Assembly (NCBI GenBank): GCA_964566075.1
Contig: CAZMHJ010000002.1
Location: 1 to 56,732, forward strand
Length of the DNA stretch: 56,732 bases
Direction: 5' to 3'
Source: CAZMHJ01 sp964566075
GTDB lineage: Bacteria; Patescibacteriota; Saccharimonadia; Saccharimonadales; CAIOMD01
Position numbers and translations under genes: made by a program. This document shows positions 49,864-56,732 of the stretch, in pieces; the first letter of the stretch is position 1; every line of letters starts with the position of its first letter. The notes below the pieces were generated by a model. It made no database searches. It was not told the origin of the DNA and saw only the letters and a program-made list of their open reading frames with translations.

Positions 49864-51365
49864 CCCAAAAAGGCTTTTTGCACTTAGGTACTATATTGCC
49901 AATGGTTCTTGTAATGGTTGCTGTTGGTGGTATAGGTGCCTATGTTTTAAGAAAAAGTCATGCGGCTGTTGGGCCACCAACCACAGGTGGAAGTGCTCCA
50001 ACAGTGCGTGCCACTCCAACAGGTAATGGGTACCTTATACAAGGTTCGAACGCCACATATTATACAGGCGGGTTCGCAACAGTTGATCCTTATACTGGTT
50101 TAAAGTCAGTAATTAAACTGACAGACGCAAAGGGTGTAGAGCTTGCAAACGCAACTAGCATCGATTCAATTCAGTGGGCACCAGACGGTCTACACTTCTT
50201 TGTTGTTTACCGCAGTAGTTTAAGTGCCACTTATTACCAGACTCTTGCAGTTGCCAATTATAATGGGACTAACCTAACCACAGTTTACAAGACGCCTTCT
50301 TTGTCTTCTATTACGTATATGAGGAACCCTCATTGGTCACCTGACAGTTCCAAAATAGCATTTGTAGAAGGTGATACGACAAATAAATTGATGGTTTACG
50401 GCTTGACCGGTACCAAAATTTCTGAAGCTCTGGCACCTACCTATAGCTGGAAATTAGCGTGGAGCCCAAGCGGTGGCAGCATCTTTTACAGCTCTCAAAA
50501 TAGTTCCTACGTTTATGACGTAACATCAGGTATTTTTTCCCAAGATAGTAAAGGCATGCCTGCTCAGCAAGTAGCTGGTTATACAGACAATAGTCACGTT
50601 GTCGGTAGCTACTACGATACCACGGCTAAAACAACCGTAATTGATTACGCTGATTTGGTTACAGGTTCACGGACTAAAATTGCATCTACATCATCTGATT
50701 ACTGGCCGCCAGTGATGTCACGTGACCGCAAGTGGGTTCTATCAACAGCCTACAATAAAGGGTATCTAAAGCTTGTGAGCATCGATGGGGCTGTCGTAAA
50801 AGATATACCAACCGGTTGTGTCAATATTGGCAGTTCATTTGTATCATCCGATGGACAAGACGTGTTCTTTGTATGCCGTACAAGTGCCGCAGCTTATATT
50901 TCTACCAAACAGTACAATATAGCTTCCGATACCGTTACCATCGCAAAGGGAAAGATTGATAATAACGGTGGAGACAACGGGGTTAATGCACCATGGCAAC
51001 CCGGTGCCTCAAGAGTATCTTCAAAGTCTTGTACCTCGGGGTCTTATTCTATGAAGTCAGAGCAAACCTTTAACGGACTAATCGGTGGTTTAAGAACTAT
51101 GCCAAGCCTCAAAATTACACCTCTGGTTGGCACAACCGTCCAAGCAAAAAAGGTGGACTATACTATTACCATCCAAACGCTTAAGAGCGGTGTGTGGACC
51201 ACTGTAAAAACATATGGTGCCGCGACAACGACAACGTCGGGTACTTTCACGCTTGATCCTGCAGATACGGCTGAATATGCGATTGGTGGCACAAGAGTGA
51301 TAATTTCTTCTGGTGTATACGGTGACAATATTGCCAACTGTTCAGTAACACACTATTCAAGCTAG
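49839..51365 (+). CDS. Exported beta-propeller-like protein with QKGFL N-terminus
   Basis: The product is 508 residues. KKMSQKGFLHLGTILP leads into one span (about 18-38), followed by TolB-like blades (IQWAPDGLHFFVVYR, HWSPDSSKIAFVEG, AWSPSGGSIFYSS) to about 360 and a C-terminal beta domain with two Cys. The head resembles a prepilin signal without Glu+5 and is shared with the next gene. It is probably a surface-exposed propeller; the partner is unknown. Confidence 0.7.
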   Translation: MKLSLKKMSQKGFLHLGTILPMVLVMVAVGGIGAYVLRKSHAAVGPPTTGGSAPTVRATPTGNGYLIQGSNATYYTGGFATVDPYTGLKSVIKLTDAKGVELANATSIDSIQWAPDGLHFFVVYRSSLSATYYQTLAVANYNGTNLTTVYKTPSLSSITYMRNPHWSPDSSKIAFVEGDTTNKLMVYGLTGTKISEALAPTYSWKLAWSPSGGSIFYSSQNSSYVYDVTSGIFSQDSKGMPAQQVAGYTDNSHVVGSYYDTTAKTTVIDYADLVTGSRTKIASTSSDYWPPVMSRDRKWVLSTAYNKGYLKLVSIDGAVVKDIPTGCVNIGSSFVSSDGQDVFFVCRTSAAAYISTKQYNIASDTVTIAKGKIDNNGGDNGVNAPWQPGASRVSSKSCTSGSYSMKSEQTFNGLIGGLRTMPSLKITPLVGTTVQAKKVDYTITIQTLKSGVWTTVKTYGAATTTTSGTFTLDPADTAEYAIGGTRVIISSGVYGDNIANCSVTHYSS

Positions 51366-51380
51366 AAAGATTTAGCAATT

Positions 51381-51424
51381 AAAATAAAAAGGATAAAAAA
51401 TGAAGCTGTCTCTTAAAAAGATGT
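51381..51424 (+). repeat. 44-nt direct repeat, copy 2
   Basis: Identical to 49820-49863; covers the ribosome binding site and first codons of the gene at 51400. Confidence 0.9.
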
Positions 51425-52008
51425 ACCAGAAAGGCTTTTTAAGCCTGCATATCATTCTGCCACTCGTAATAGCTATTGCCGCTATTGGTGGCGTGGGTGC
51501 ATATGTACTGATGAAAAACAGTCATGCGGCGTCAAGTCTTACCAGTAGCGGATGTTATCTTAGGGGCCGAGTCTGGACGGGTAGTTCTTGTTCTAAAACT
51601 TGTATTTCTGGTGCTGGGTCCCACGTGGTAGCGAGCCCGTATGATTACTGCTCGGGTGCTGTTAGCAAAATTAGTTACAGTACATGTGTTAGTAAAAATC
51701 GAAAATGGGTTGATAGTGGTTGTGCTCGTCGTTGGCAGCAAACAAAACTAGCTGGAGCACCCCAATGTACTAGCTCATCTATGACCTACTATGTTGAAAA
51801 TACTTACGACAGGTGTGCAACACTTACGCAAACCGTTACTCCAACATACAGTTGTCCGTCAAATTATCGCCTTATTGCTGCTAGCAACGCAAAGATCCAA
51901 ACACCTACTTCAATAGATATCATCGATGGCAGAACATGTGAAACGACCGTATCTAACACTGGTACTGTACTACCGCAATATTGGTACGTAAAACCTTCTA
52001 AATCTTAG
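51400..52008 (+). CDS. Exported Cys-rich protein with QKGFL N-terminus
   Basis: The product is 202 residues. The same head as the preceding gene (MKLSLKKMYQKGFL), then a span (about 20-40), then an outer part with about ten Cys in short C-x-n-C patterns (SSGCYLRGRVW, SSCSKTCISG, DRCATL), probably disulfide-bonded. It is paralogous to its neighbour only at the N-terminus. Function is unknown. Confidence 0.65.
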   Translation: MKLSLKKMYQKGFLSLHIILPLVIAIAAIGGVGAYVLMKNSHAASSLTSSGCYLRGRVWTGSSCSKTCISGAGSHVVASPYDYCSGAVSKISYSTCVSKNRKWVDSGCARRWQQTKLAGAPQCTSSSMTYYVENTYDRCATLTQTVTPTYSCPSNYRLIAASNAKIQTPTSIDIIDGRTCETTVSNTGTVLPQYWYVKPSKS

Positions 52009-52035
52009 CTCACTAGCAGAATTATATCTTTAAAC

Positions 52036-52362
52036 TAAAAAGAGCCCACAGAGGGGGTGGGCACCGCTGTAGGCTCATGTTAGCCTTCAACCCCGAACTG
52101 GAAACCAGTTCAACGCTTTGACATCCCACCTCAAACAAAACGAGGGGCTAAAGCTTACGGTTAAAGGCGTTAGTATGTTTTAGAACGCCTGTTAGCTAAC
52201 ACAAGGTTAGCGAGCGCGTTTCGCGTGGAGGGTAACAACGTTCGACGCACGTTCTAAAACAATCTAACAGTGTTGTATGTATAAAGTCATTGAGACTTTA
52301 TGCATACATCGTTAGAATTTGGGGGTATAAGGTGCGTAAAGCGTAAGAGTTTCACGCTTACG
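52036..52362 (-). ncRNA. Highly structured non-coding RNA, about 330 nt
   Basis: Minus-strand unit with its own promoter (52369-52397) and terminator. No ORF of note. Helices in order of transcription: a bulged hairpin near 52330-52360; TCTAAC/GTTAGA (52263-52316) enclosing a 12-bp arm (52275-52287 with 52295-52307); an 11-bp helix CGTTCTAAAAC (52250-52260) with GTTTTAGAACG (52177-52187) enclosing CGCG and GCTAAC hairpins; a 9-bp helix (52159-52167 with 52084-52092) enclosing the perfect GAACTGG/CCAGTTC hairpin; then the terminator. The identity is unknown to me; tmRNA, RNase P and SRP core motifs are not seen. Confidence 0.75.
52037..52076 (-). terminator. Intrinsic terminator of the structured RNA
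   Basis: GAGCCCACAG (52042-52051) pairs fully with CTGTAGGCTC (52067-52076, one G-T); on the minus strand a U run follows. Confidence 0.9.
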
Positions 52363-52368
52363 TTGCAC

Positions 52369-52397
52369 ATAATAGCATTTGTTTTATTTTTTGTCAA
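52369..52397 (-). promoter_or_regulatory. Promoter of the structured RNA
   Basis: On the minus strand, TTGACA (52392-52397) and TATTAT (52369-52374) with a 17-nt spacer. The same intergenic stretch must hold the divergent dprA promoter. Confidence 0.88.
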
Positions 52398-52423
52398 CAA
52401 TATTTTAAATAATCTTTTCGCTT

Positions 52424-53281
52424 ATGCTTCACATCACCTCTGTTAAAAAAGATTTTCCAAGACAGCTAACAGATATACCAAGCCCACCAAAAGAGCTCTT
52501 TATAGAGTCGGTAAAATGGGCTGATCTAGTAGAAAAACCTATGCTCGCCATTGTTGGTAGCCGAAAGGTCTCAGTATACGGTAGGGCGGTCACCGAACAG
52601 CTTGCACGCGGTGCGGCAGCCAGAGGTATTGTGATAGTCAGTGGGCTTGCGCTGGGAGTTGACTCAATAGCGCATGCGGCTGCACTTGAAGTTGGTGGTG
52701 CAACTATTGCTGTCCTTCCGAGTGGGCTCGAACACATATACCCAACCACGCATACCGGCTTAGCCCGACAAATAATTAAACAGGGTGGGGCACTGTTGAC
52801 CGAATATCCACCCCATACAACTGCTGCTTTTAAGGGTAATTTTATTGCCCGTAACCGACTTATCGCGGGCCTTGCTAGTGTTGTACTCGTAACCGAAGCG
52901 GCCGAAAAGAGCGGAAGCTTACATACAGCAAACTTTGCACTCGAACAGGGTAAAGAAGTGTTAGCCGTGCCGGGACCAATCAATAGCCCGCTGAGCGCTG
53001 GTTGTAATAGTCTTATAAAAACTGGGGCGCAGATGGTCACGTCTGTCGATGATATTTTACAGCACTATAAACTAAGCGGTTCTCCTCACGATGTAAGGGT
53101 TGGTGGTGCAAACCAAGCCGAATCCGCAATCTTACAACTTATACAAAACGGAATACACGATATCGATGACTTACAGCAACAGTCATTATTATCTGCCGAT
53201 GAATTTCAACGTACGCTCAGTATGCTCGAAATTACTGGGCAAATTACCGCTATCGGTGGTGGTAAGTTTACATTGCGTTAG
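52424..53281 (+). CDS. dprA: DNA processing protein DprA (Smf)
   Basis: The product is 285 residues. The Rossmann-like DprA core shows AIVGSRKVSVYG, VSGLALGVDSIAHAAA, PSGLEHIYP and FIARNRLIAGL, and the C-terminal winged helix (about 225-285) is present. DprA protects incoming single-stranded DNA and loads RecA in natural transformation; CPR bacteria often keep it. The N-terminal SAM-like domain of longer DprA proteins is absent. The ATG follows an AT-rich -10-like stretch by about nine bases. Confidence 0.95.
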   Translation: MLHITSVKKDFPRQLTDIPSPPKELFIESVKWADLVEKPMLAIVGSRKVSVYGRAVTEQLARGAAARGIVIVSGLALGVDSIAHAAALEVGGATIAVLPSGLEHIYPTTHTGLARQIIKQGGALLTEYPPHTTAAFKGNFIARNRLIAGLASVVLVTEAAEKSGSLHTANFALEQGKEVLAVPGPINSPLSAGCNSLIKTGAQMVTSVDDILQHYKLSGSPHDVRVGGANQAESAILQLIQNGIHDIDDLQQQSLLSADEFQRTLSMLEITGQITAIGGGKFTLR

Positions 53282-53301
53282 TGTTATTATCATTGTATAA
53301 T
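53273..53301 (+). promoter_or_regulatory. Promoter of the GC-rich small membrane gene
   Basis: TTGCGT (53273-53278) and TATAAT (53296-53301) with a 17-nt spacer. The leader carries a hairpin with arms TCGCTGT and ACAGCGA before the Shine-Dalgarno site. Confidence 0.7.
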
Positions 53302-53344
53302 ATAGTTTCGCTGTTTCGGAACACAGCGACGAACTGGAGGGGAC

Positions 53345-53629
53345 ATGGGCACAACGTTCATGCTTTTGCTCGGTGCACTGGTGGTATATCTCGGTGTCTA
53401 CGGTTACCGATCGGTCCGCAAGACATCAGATCACGATGACAGCAAGATGATGTACATCCTCATCACCTTGGTTGGCGGCATGCTGTACGCGTACAGCGTC
53501 TACACCATCTGGGTTTTCAACCCGCTGCTTGCTGTCGGTGTCACTTCAGTGATCATCATCTTTGGGTTCGCAATTCTCCCGCTTAAGCGGAAACTTGTGA
53601 ACTACCAACAGCTGAGCGAGAAGCGGTGA
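53345..53629 (+). CDS. GC-rich three-span membrane protein, 94 aa
   Basis: The product is 94 residues with spans at about 3-20, 35-55 and 60-80, and a polar tail (YQQLSEKR). A GGAGGGG site precedes the ATG. Codons end mainly in C or G (ATC, TAC, GTC, CTG), clearly different from dprA and topA beside it. A strong GC hairpin follows. It is probably transferred or under different codon selection; the family is unknown. Confidence 0.7.
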   Translation: MGTTFMLLLGALVVYLGVYGYRSVRKTSDHDDSKMMYILITLVGGMLYAYSVYTIWVFNPLLAVGVTSVIIIFGFAILPLKRKLVNYQQLSEKR

Positions 53630-53656
53630 ACATCGCAACCATCCATTCCGTTTCGA

Positions 53657-53693
53657 CCCGGCCAGTACCCTCTAACGGGGGTCACTGGCCGGG
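53657..53693 (+). terminator. GC-rich hairpin after the small membrane gene
   Basis: CCCGGCCAGT (53657-53666) and ACTGGCCGGG (53684-53693) form a perfect 10-bp stem. Only a weak U run follows, so termination is likely but not certain. Confidence 0.7.
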
Positions 53694-53762
53694 CCGCTTG
53701 CAATTTAATCCGTATAGCTATAGGCTAATGTGGTTATCTTGTGATAGGTTTTACATATATAT

Positions 53763-56054
53763 ATGAGCAATAAGAATCTTGTTATCGTCGAGTCGCCTGC
53801 AAAGGCAAAAACCATTGAGAAATTTTTAGGCAAAGACTACACCGTAAAAAGTAGCTTTGGTCACATCCGTGATTTACCGAAAAAGGGCTTAAACATCGAC
53901 AAAGATAATAACTTTGAGCCATCCTACGAAGTACCAGCCGATAAAAAGAAGGTTGTCAGCGAACTCAAAAAAGAGGCTAAAACCGCCGAAACCGTCTGGC
54001 TCGCAAGTGATGAAGACCGCGAAGGTGAAGCTATAGCCTGGCATTTAAGCGAAGCGTTAAACCTGGATGCTAAAAAAACCAAGCGCATTGTCTTTCATGA
54101 AATCACCGAAAGTGCCATTAAAAATGCTATTGCCAACCCGCGTACCGTAGACATTGACTTGGTAAACGCCCAGCAGGCCCGTCGTGTGCTTGATCGTTTA
54201 GTTGGCTACGAACTATCACCAATACTATGGAAAAAGGTCCAAGCGGGCCTCAGCGCAGGTCGTGTGCAATCTGTTGCTGTACGCTTAATTGTTGAGCGCG
54301 AGCGAGAAATTAGTGCCTTTAACCCAGAGGCCAGCTTTCGGGTACAAGCTATCTTTTTAAAGGATAATCAAGAAATTCCAGCTGAGCTTAACATCCGCAT
54401 GCCCGACGAACAGCATGTAACTGATCTTTTAGAAGATTGTAAAACCGCTACCTTTACTGTGCATGACATTTCGCAAAAACCAAGCCTGCGTAACCCATCG
54501 GCACCATTTACAACCTCGACCCTACAACAAGAAGCTGCCCGAAAACTCGGATTTAGCGTGAAGCAAACCATGACCCTTGCACAGCGCTTGTATGAAAACG
54601 GTCATATTACCTACATGCGTACCGACAGCACAAACTTATCTGGCCAAGCCATCGCTGCTGCCAGCAAATATATCGAAAAGGAATTTGGCGCCAAATATCA
54701 CCAAGTTCGTCAATACAAGACTAAAAATGCCTCAGCTCAAGAGGCCCACGAAGCAATCCGCCCAACTAGTTTTGAACGTTTAAACGCTGGTGATGATAAA
54801 AACCAAGAAAAGTTATATCAACTTATCTGGAAACGCGCTTTGGCCAGCCAAATGGCAGCAGCCGAAACCGAGCGTACCGAGGCCGAAATTACTATTGGTG
54901 GTAGGGCATCAGCTTTTATTGCTAAAGGTGAAGTCCTTAAGTTTGACGGTTTTCTAAAGGTCTATGGTGGTGGTAAAGATGACGCAATTCTCCCTGTACT
55001 CGCGAAAGGTGATGTATTACAACGTCAAACGATTACCGCCCACGAAACCTTTAGCCGTGCACCAGCTCGCTATTCAGAAGCAAGCCTGGTTAAAACACTC
55101 GAAGAACTCGGTATTGGTCGTCCTAGCACCTATGCGCCAACGATTAGTACTATCCAAAGTCGTGGCTACGTAGAAAAGGCCGATTTAGAGGGCGTAGAAC
55201 GTAAGGCAGTCCATTTTGAGCTATCTGGTAATAACGTTACACGTGACGAGCAAGCGGAAGTCTATGGAGCCGATAAAGGCAAATTATTACCGACACACCT
55301 AGCTGAGGTAACCACTGATTTTTTGGTTAAGTATTTCGATGCCATTATTGATACTGGCTTTACCGCTCGTGCCGAAGAACAGCTCGATGAAGTAGCCGAA
55401 GGCAAGTTGATATGGCAAGACGCCATGAAGGCCTTTTACGCCCAGTTCCATCCGTTAATCGAAGCTTCAGCCGATGCTAGCCGCCAAGAAACATCTCAAG
55501 CTCGTCTACTTGGCGAAGACCCTAAAACAGGCAAGCCAATCTATGCTCGTTTTGGCCGTTTTGGACCAATGTTACAACGTGGCGAAGTAGAAGGCGAAGA
55601 CAAGCCCGATTTTGCACCGATGCCTACCGGTATCCGAATAGAAGATGTAACGTTTGAAGAAGCCATGACCATGTTTAGCTTGCCCCGCGAAGTTGGTGTT
55701 ACTAAAGATGGTGACGTTATAAAGGCGAATATTGGCCGTTTTGGCCCCTATATTCAGGTTAATAAGCTGTTTGTATCTATTAAACCGCACGACCCATTCA
55801 GCATTACCGAAGCCGAAGCCCGCGAACTATACGAAAAGAAGCTCGAAACGCTTGCTAATCGCGAAATTAAGACGTTTGAGAAAGAAAAAATTCAGGTCTT
55901 AAATGGCCAATATGGCCCATATGTTACTGATGGCAAAAAGAATGCCCGTATCCCTAAATCAACTGACCCTAAGACCATCACTCTCGAACAAGCCAAAGAG
56001 ATGCTCGCAAAGGCTAAGCCAGCACGCAAGCGCGTCATAAAGCGAAAAAAATAG
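53763..56054 (+). CDS. topA: DNA topoisomerase I
   Basis: The product is 763 residues. The TOPRIM domain (LVIVESPAKAKTIEKFLG, DEDREGEAIAWHL) is followed by the type IA core with catalytic Tyr284 in ITYMRTDS. Instead of zinc fingers, the C-terminus carries about three glycine-rich repeats (GKPIYARFGRFGPMLQ, KANIGRFGPYIQV, LNGQYGPYVTDG) and a Lys/Arg tail. The enzyme relaxes negative supercoils. The C-terminal repeat type is common in many bacteria outside Proteobacteria. Confidence 0.97.
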   Translation: MSNKNLVIVESPAKAKTIEKFLGKDYTVKSSFGHIRDLPKKGLNIDKDNNFEPSYEVPADKKKVVSELKKEAKTAETVWLASDEDREGEAIAWHLSEALNLDAKKTKRIVFHEITESAIKNAIANPRTVDIDLVNAQQARRVLDRLVGYELSPILWKKVQAGLSAGRVQSVAVRLIVEREREISAFNPEASFRVQAIFLKDNQEIPAELNIRMPDEQHVTDLLEDCKTATFTVHDISQKPSLRNPSAPFTTSTLQQEAARKLGFSVKQTMTLAQRLYENGHITYMRTDSTNLSGQAIAAASKYIEKEFGAKYHQVRQYKTKNASAQEAHEAIRPTSFERLNAGDDKNQEKLYQLIWKRALASQMAAAETERTEAEITIGGRASAFIAKGEVLKFDGFLKVYGGGKDDAILPVLAKGDVLQRQTITAHETFSRAPARYSEASLVKTLEELGIGRPSTYAPTISTIQSRGYVEKADLEGVERKAVHFELSGNNVTRDEQAEVYGADKGKLLPTHLAEVTTDFLVKYFDAIIDTGFTARAEEQLDEVAEGKLIWQDAMKAFYAQFHPLIEASADASRQETSQARLLGEDPKTGKPIYARFGRFGPMLQRGEVEGEDKPDFAPMPTGIRIEDVTFEEAMTMFSLPREVGVTKDGDVIKANIGRFGPYIQVNKLFVSIKPHDPFSITEAEARELYEKKLETLANREIKTFEKEKIQVLNGQYGPYVTDGKKNARIPKSTDPKTITLEQAKEMLAKAKPARKRVIKRKK

Positions 56055-56074
56055 ATAGCAAGCTTCAGGTACTA

Positions 56075-56103
56075 TTGACATTTATTACTTAAATTGTTAT
56101 TAT
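56075..56103 (+). promoter_or_regulatory. Promoter of the right-end RNA region
   Basis: TTGACA (56075-56080) and TATTAT (56098-56103) with a 17-nt spacer, the same hexamers as in the promoter of the RNA at 52.0-52.4 kb. Confidence 0.88.
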
Positions 56104-56142
56104 ATGTTTTAACGCATCGTGAACATAGGTTTTTCGATGCCC

Positions 56143-56191
56143 AGTCGAAGTCTAAAGTCCAAGTCTGCAGTCTCAGTCTGAGTCCAAAGTC
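56143..56191 (+). repeat. Eight phased AGTC units
   Basis: AGTC starts at 56143, 56149, 56156, 56162, 56169, 56175, 56181 and 56188, spaced 6 or 7 nt, between the 5' hairpin and the main body of the right-end RNA. Confidence 0.9.
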
Positions 56192-56697
56192 TTGGGGGCA
56201 CTATCGACCGCGGGCATCGTGCGCCCAAGGGAGATGTGTTGAAAGAGAAAGCGTGGTGCCAACCACGCCAACTCATCGCGAATCGGGTAACTCGGCGACT
56301 TATGCCGTAATCCCAAGGGTGGCCCAATGTTAAGCTACAACCCGGGCCAAGCTACAGAGGGACGGTACGGATCCAGGCGTTGCAACGTCAGGCCGTAATC
56401 GCTAGGTTGATTGAGTGGGGTTTGCCAAGGCAACGGTGAACCCGTACGACACTTTCAGTCACTGGTTTCAAAACTCGTCCAAACAGGGTTCGACCCCTGT
56501 GGTAGTTACATTACAATATTTTGTGATTAGACTGCCAGAAGTCGCTGTGCTGTTCGCGACAGCTACACCCGGGTAGCCCCGGAGCCCTCGTGCATTAGTA
56601 GGTCATGCCTCCCGGCGCCGAACATGTTCGCAGCGAGCTTCGGGGCCCCGGGCCCCACCGAAAGCCCCGCAATACTGCGGCGAGTTCTACCAAGAAC

Positions 56698-56721
56698 AGC
56701 CCACTATTCCGGGGCTCTTTT
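56698..56721 (+). terminator. Terminator of the right-end RNA
   Basis: The local hairpin AGCCC/GGGCT, or the longer-range pairing AGCCCCGG/CCGGGGCT, ends in CTTTT. Confidence 0.65.
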
Positions 56722-56732
56722 CATGCCAAAAA

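Larger units (their letters stand above)
56110..56725 (+). ncRNA. Long GC-rich structured non-coding RNA region
   Basis: About 610 nt with no ORF that looks coding. Helices: GCATCG/CGATGC (56114-56140); GCGTGGT/ACCACGC with a GCCA loop (56251-56268); a long-range helix 56236-56245 with 56452-56462; GGCCC/GGGCC (56321-56348); GGGTTTGCC/GGCA..AACCC (56418-56443); a T-arm-like ACAGGG-TTCGAC-CCCTGT (56483-56500); and several 5-7 bp hairpins in 56540-56700, closed by AGCCCCGG (56575-56582) with CCGGGGCT (56709-56716) and TTTT. The first 400 nt recall tmRNA (CCCAAGG, TCGAC, T arm, long P2-like helix), but no acceptor/CCA end and no clear tag are found. It may be one RNA or two. Confidence 0.6.

Noticed and set aside
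52177..52260. GTTTTAGAACG resembles the start of type II CRISPR repeats
   Set aside because: It pairs with its own complement as one RNA helix; there are no repeated units with spacers and no cas gene in the window.
56094..56333. 79-aa plus-strand ORF in the right-end region
   Set aside because: It begins inside the promoter spacing and crosses strong hairpins and the AGTC repeats; composition looks non-coding.
1..56732. Recoded UGA (glycine) as in Gracilibacteria/Absconditabacteria
   Set aside because: UGA is used as a plain stop at several gene ends (for example 15595, 30393, 53629), and no gene needs readthrough.

Overview
The window looks like a chromosomal segment of a Candidatus Saccharibacteria (TM7, CPR/Patescibacteria) genome. 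This is inferred from compact gene packing with many overlapping start and stop codons, small membrane proteins with Pro/Thr/Ala-rich linkers, reduced metabolism, REC-only response regulators, and families shared with Actinobacteria, the usual hosts of Saccharibacteria. The standard bacterial code fits: TGA acts as a stop in several genes. No CRISPR array, transposase, integrase or phage structural gene is visible.

Layout. 0-3.7 kb: a tightly coupled operon for DNA repair and nucleotide handling (exonuclease III, guanylate kinase-like, an MTH1-like NUDIX enzyme, a HAD phosphatase and a kinase-fold remnant). 3.7-9.8 kb: an unknown protein, CorA, tRNA-Leu, a sortase and two envelope proteins. 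9.9-15.7 kb: gltX, then an operon of DUF3048, histidine kinase, response regulator, DUF475 and a 43-residue membrane protein. 15.7-20.5 kb: a structured intergenic region, a MacB/LolD-like ABC exporter and pyrD. 20.5-31.2 kb: mostly membrane proteins (FNR-like reductase, zincin, PF10081-type hydrolase, CPBP protease, DUF2207, ClC channel). 31.2-40.4 kb: surface proteins (a beta-helix protein and a GH71 alpha-1,3-glucanase, both with C-terminal membrane anchors), rarA, a Bax-inhibitor-like protein, a CAP protein and tRNA-Glu. 40.4-53.3 kb: a second kinase/regulator pair, pseudouridine synthase, der, pth, an ABC-F ATPase, two paralogous exported proteins and dprA. 53.3-56.7 kb: a GC-rich small gene, topA and a long non-coding stretch.

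The strongest unexplained signals are RNA-like. A transcription unit of about 330 nt on the minus strand (52.04-52.36 kb) has a near-consensus promoter, nested helices and an intrinsic terminator. A stretch of about 600 bp at the right end (56.1-56.72 kb) has the same promoter type, eight phased AGTC units, a T-arm-like hairpin and a 3' terminator. A perfect three-way junction lies at 38.1 kb, and a further structured leader or RNA lies at 15.8-16.0 kb. Two GC-rich patches (44.8-45.2 and 53.3-53.7 kb) carry micro-genes with strong Shine-Dalgarno sites and C-ending codons, unlike their neighbours.

About ten genes have a -10 hexamer only 6-10 nt before the start codon and no Shine-Dalgarno site, which suggests that leaderless mRNAs are common here, whereas downstream operon genes use GGAG-type sites. 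All identifications come from reading the sequence; no database search was possible.
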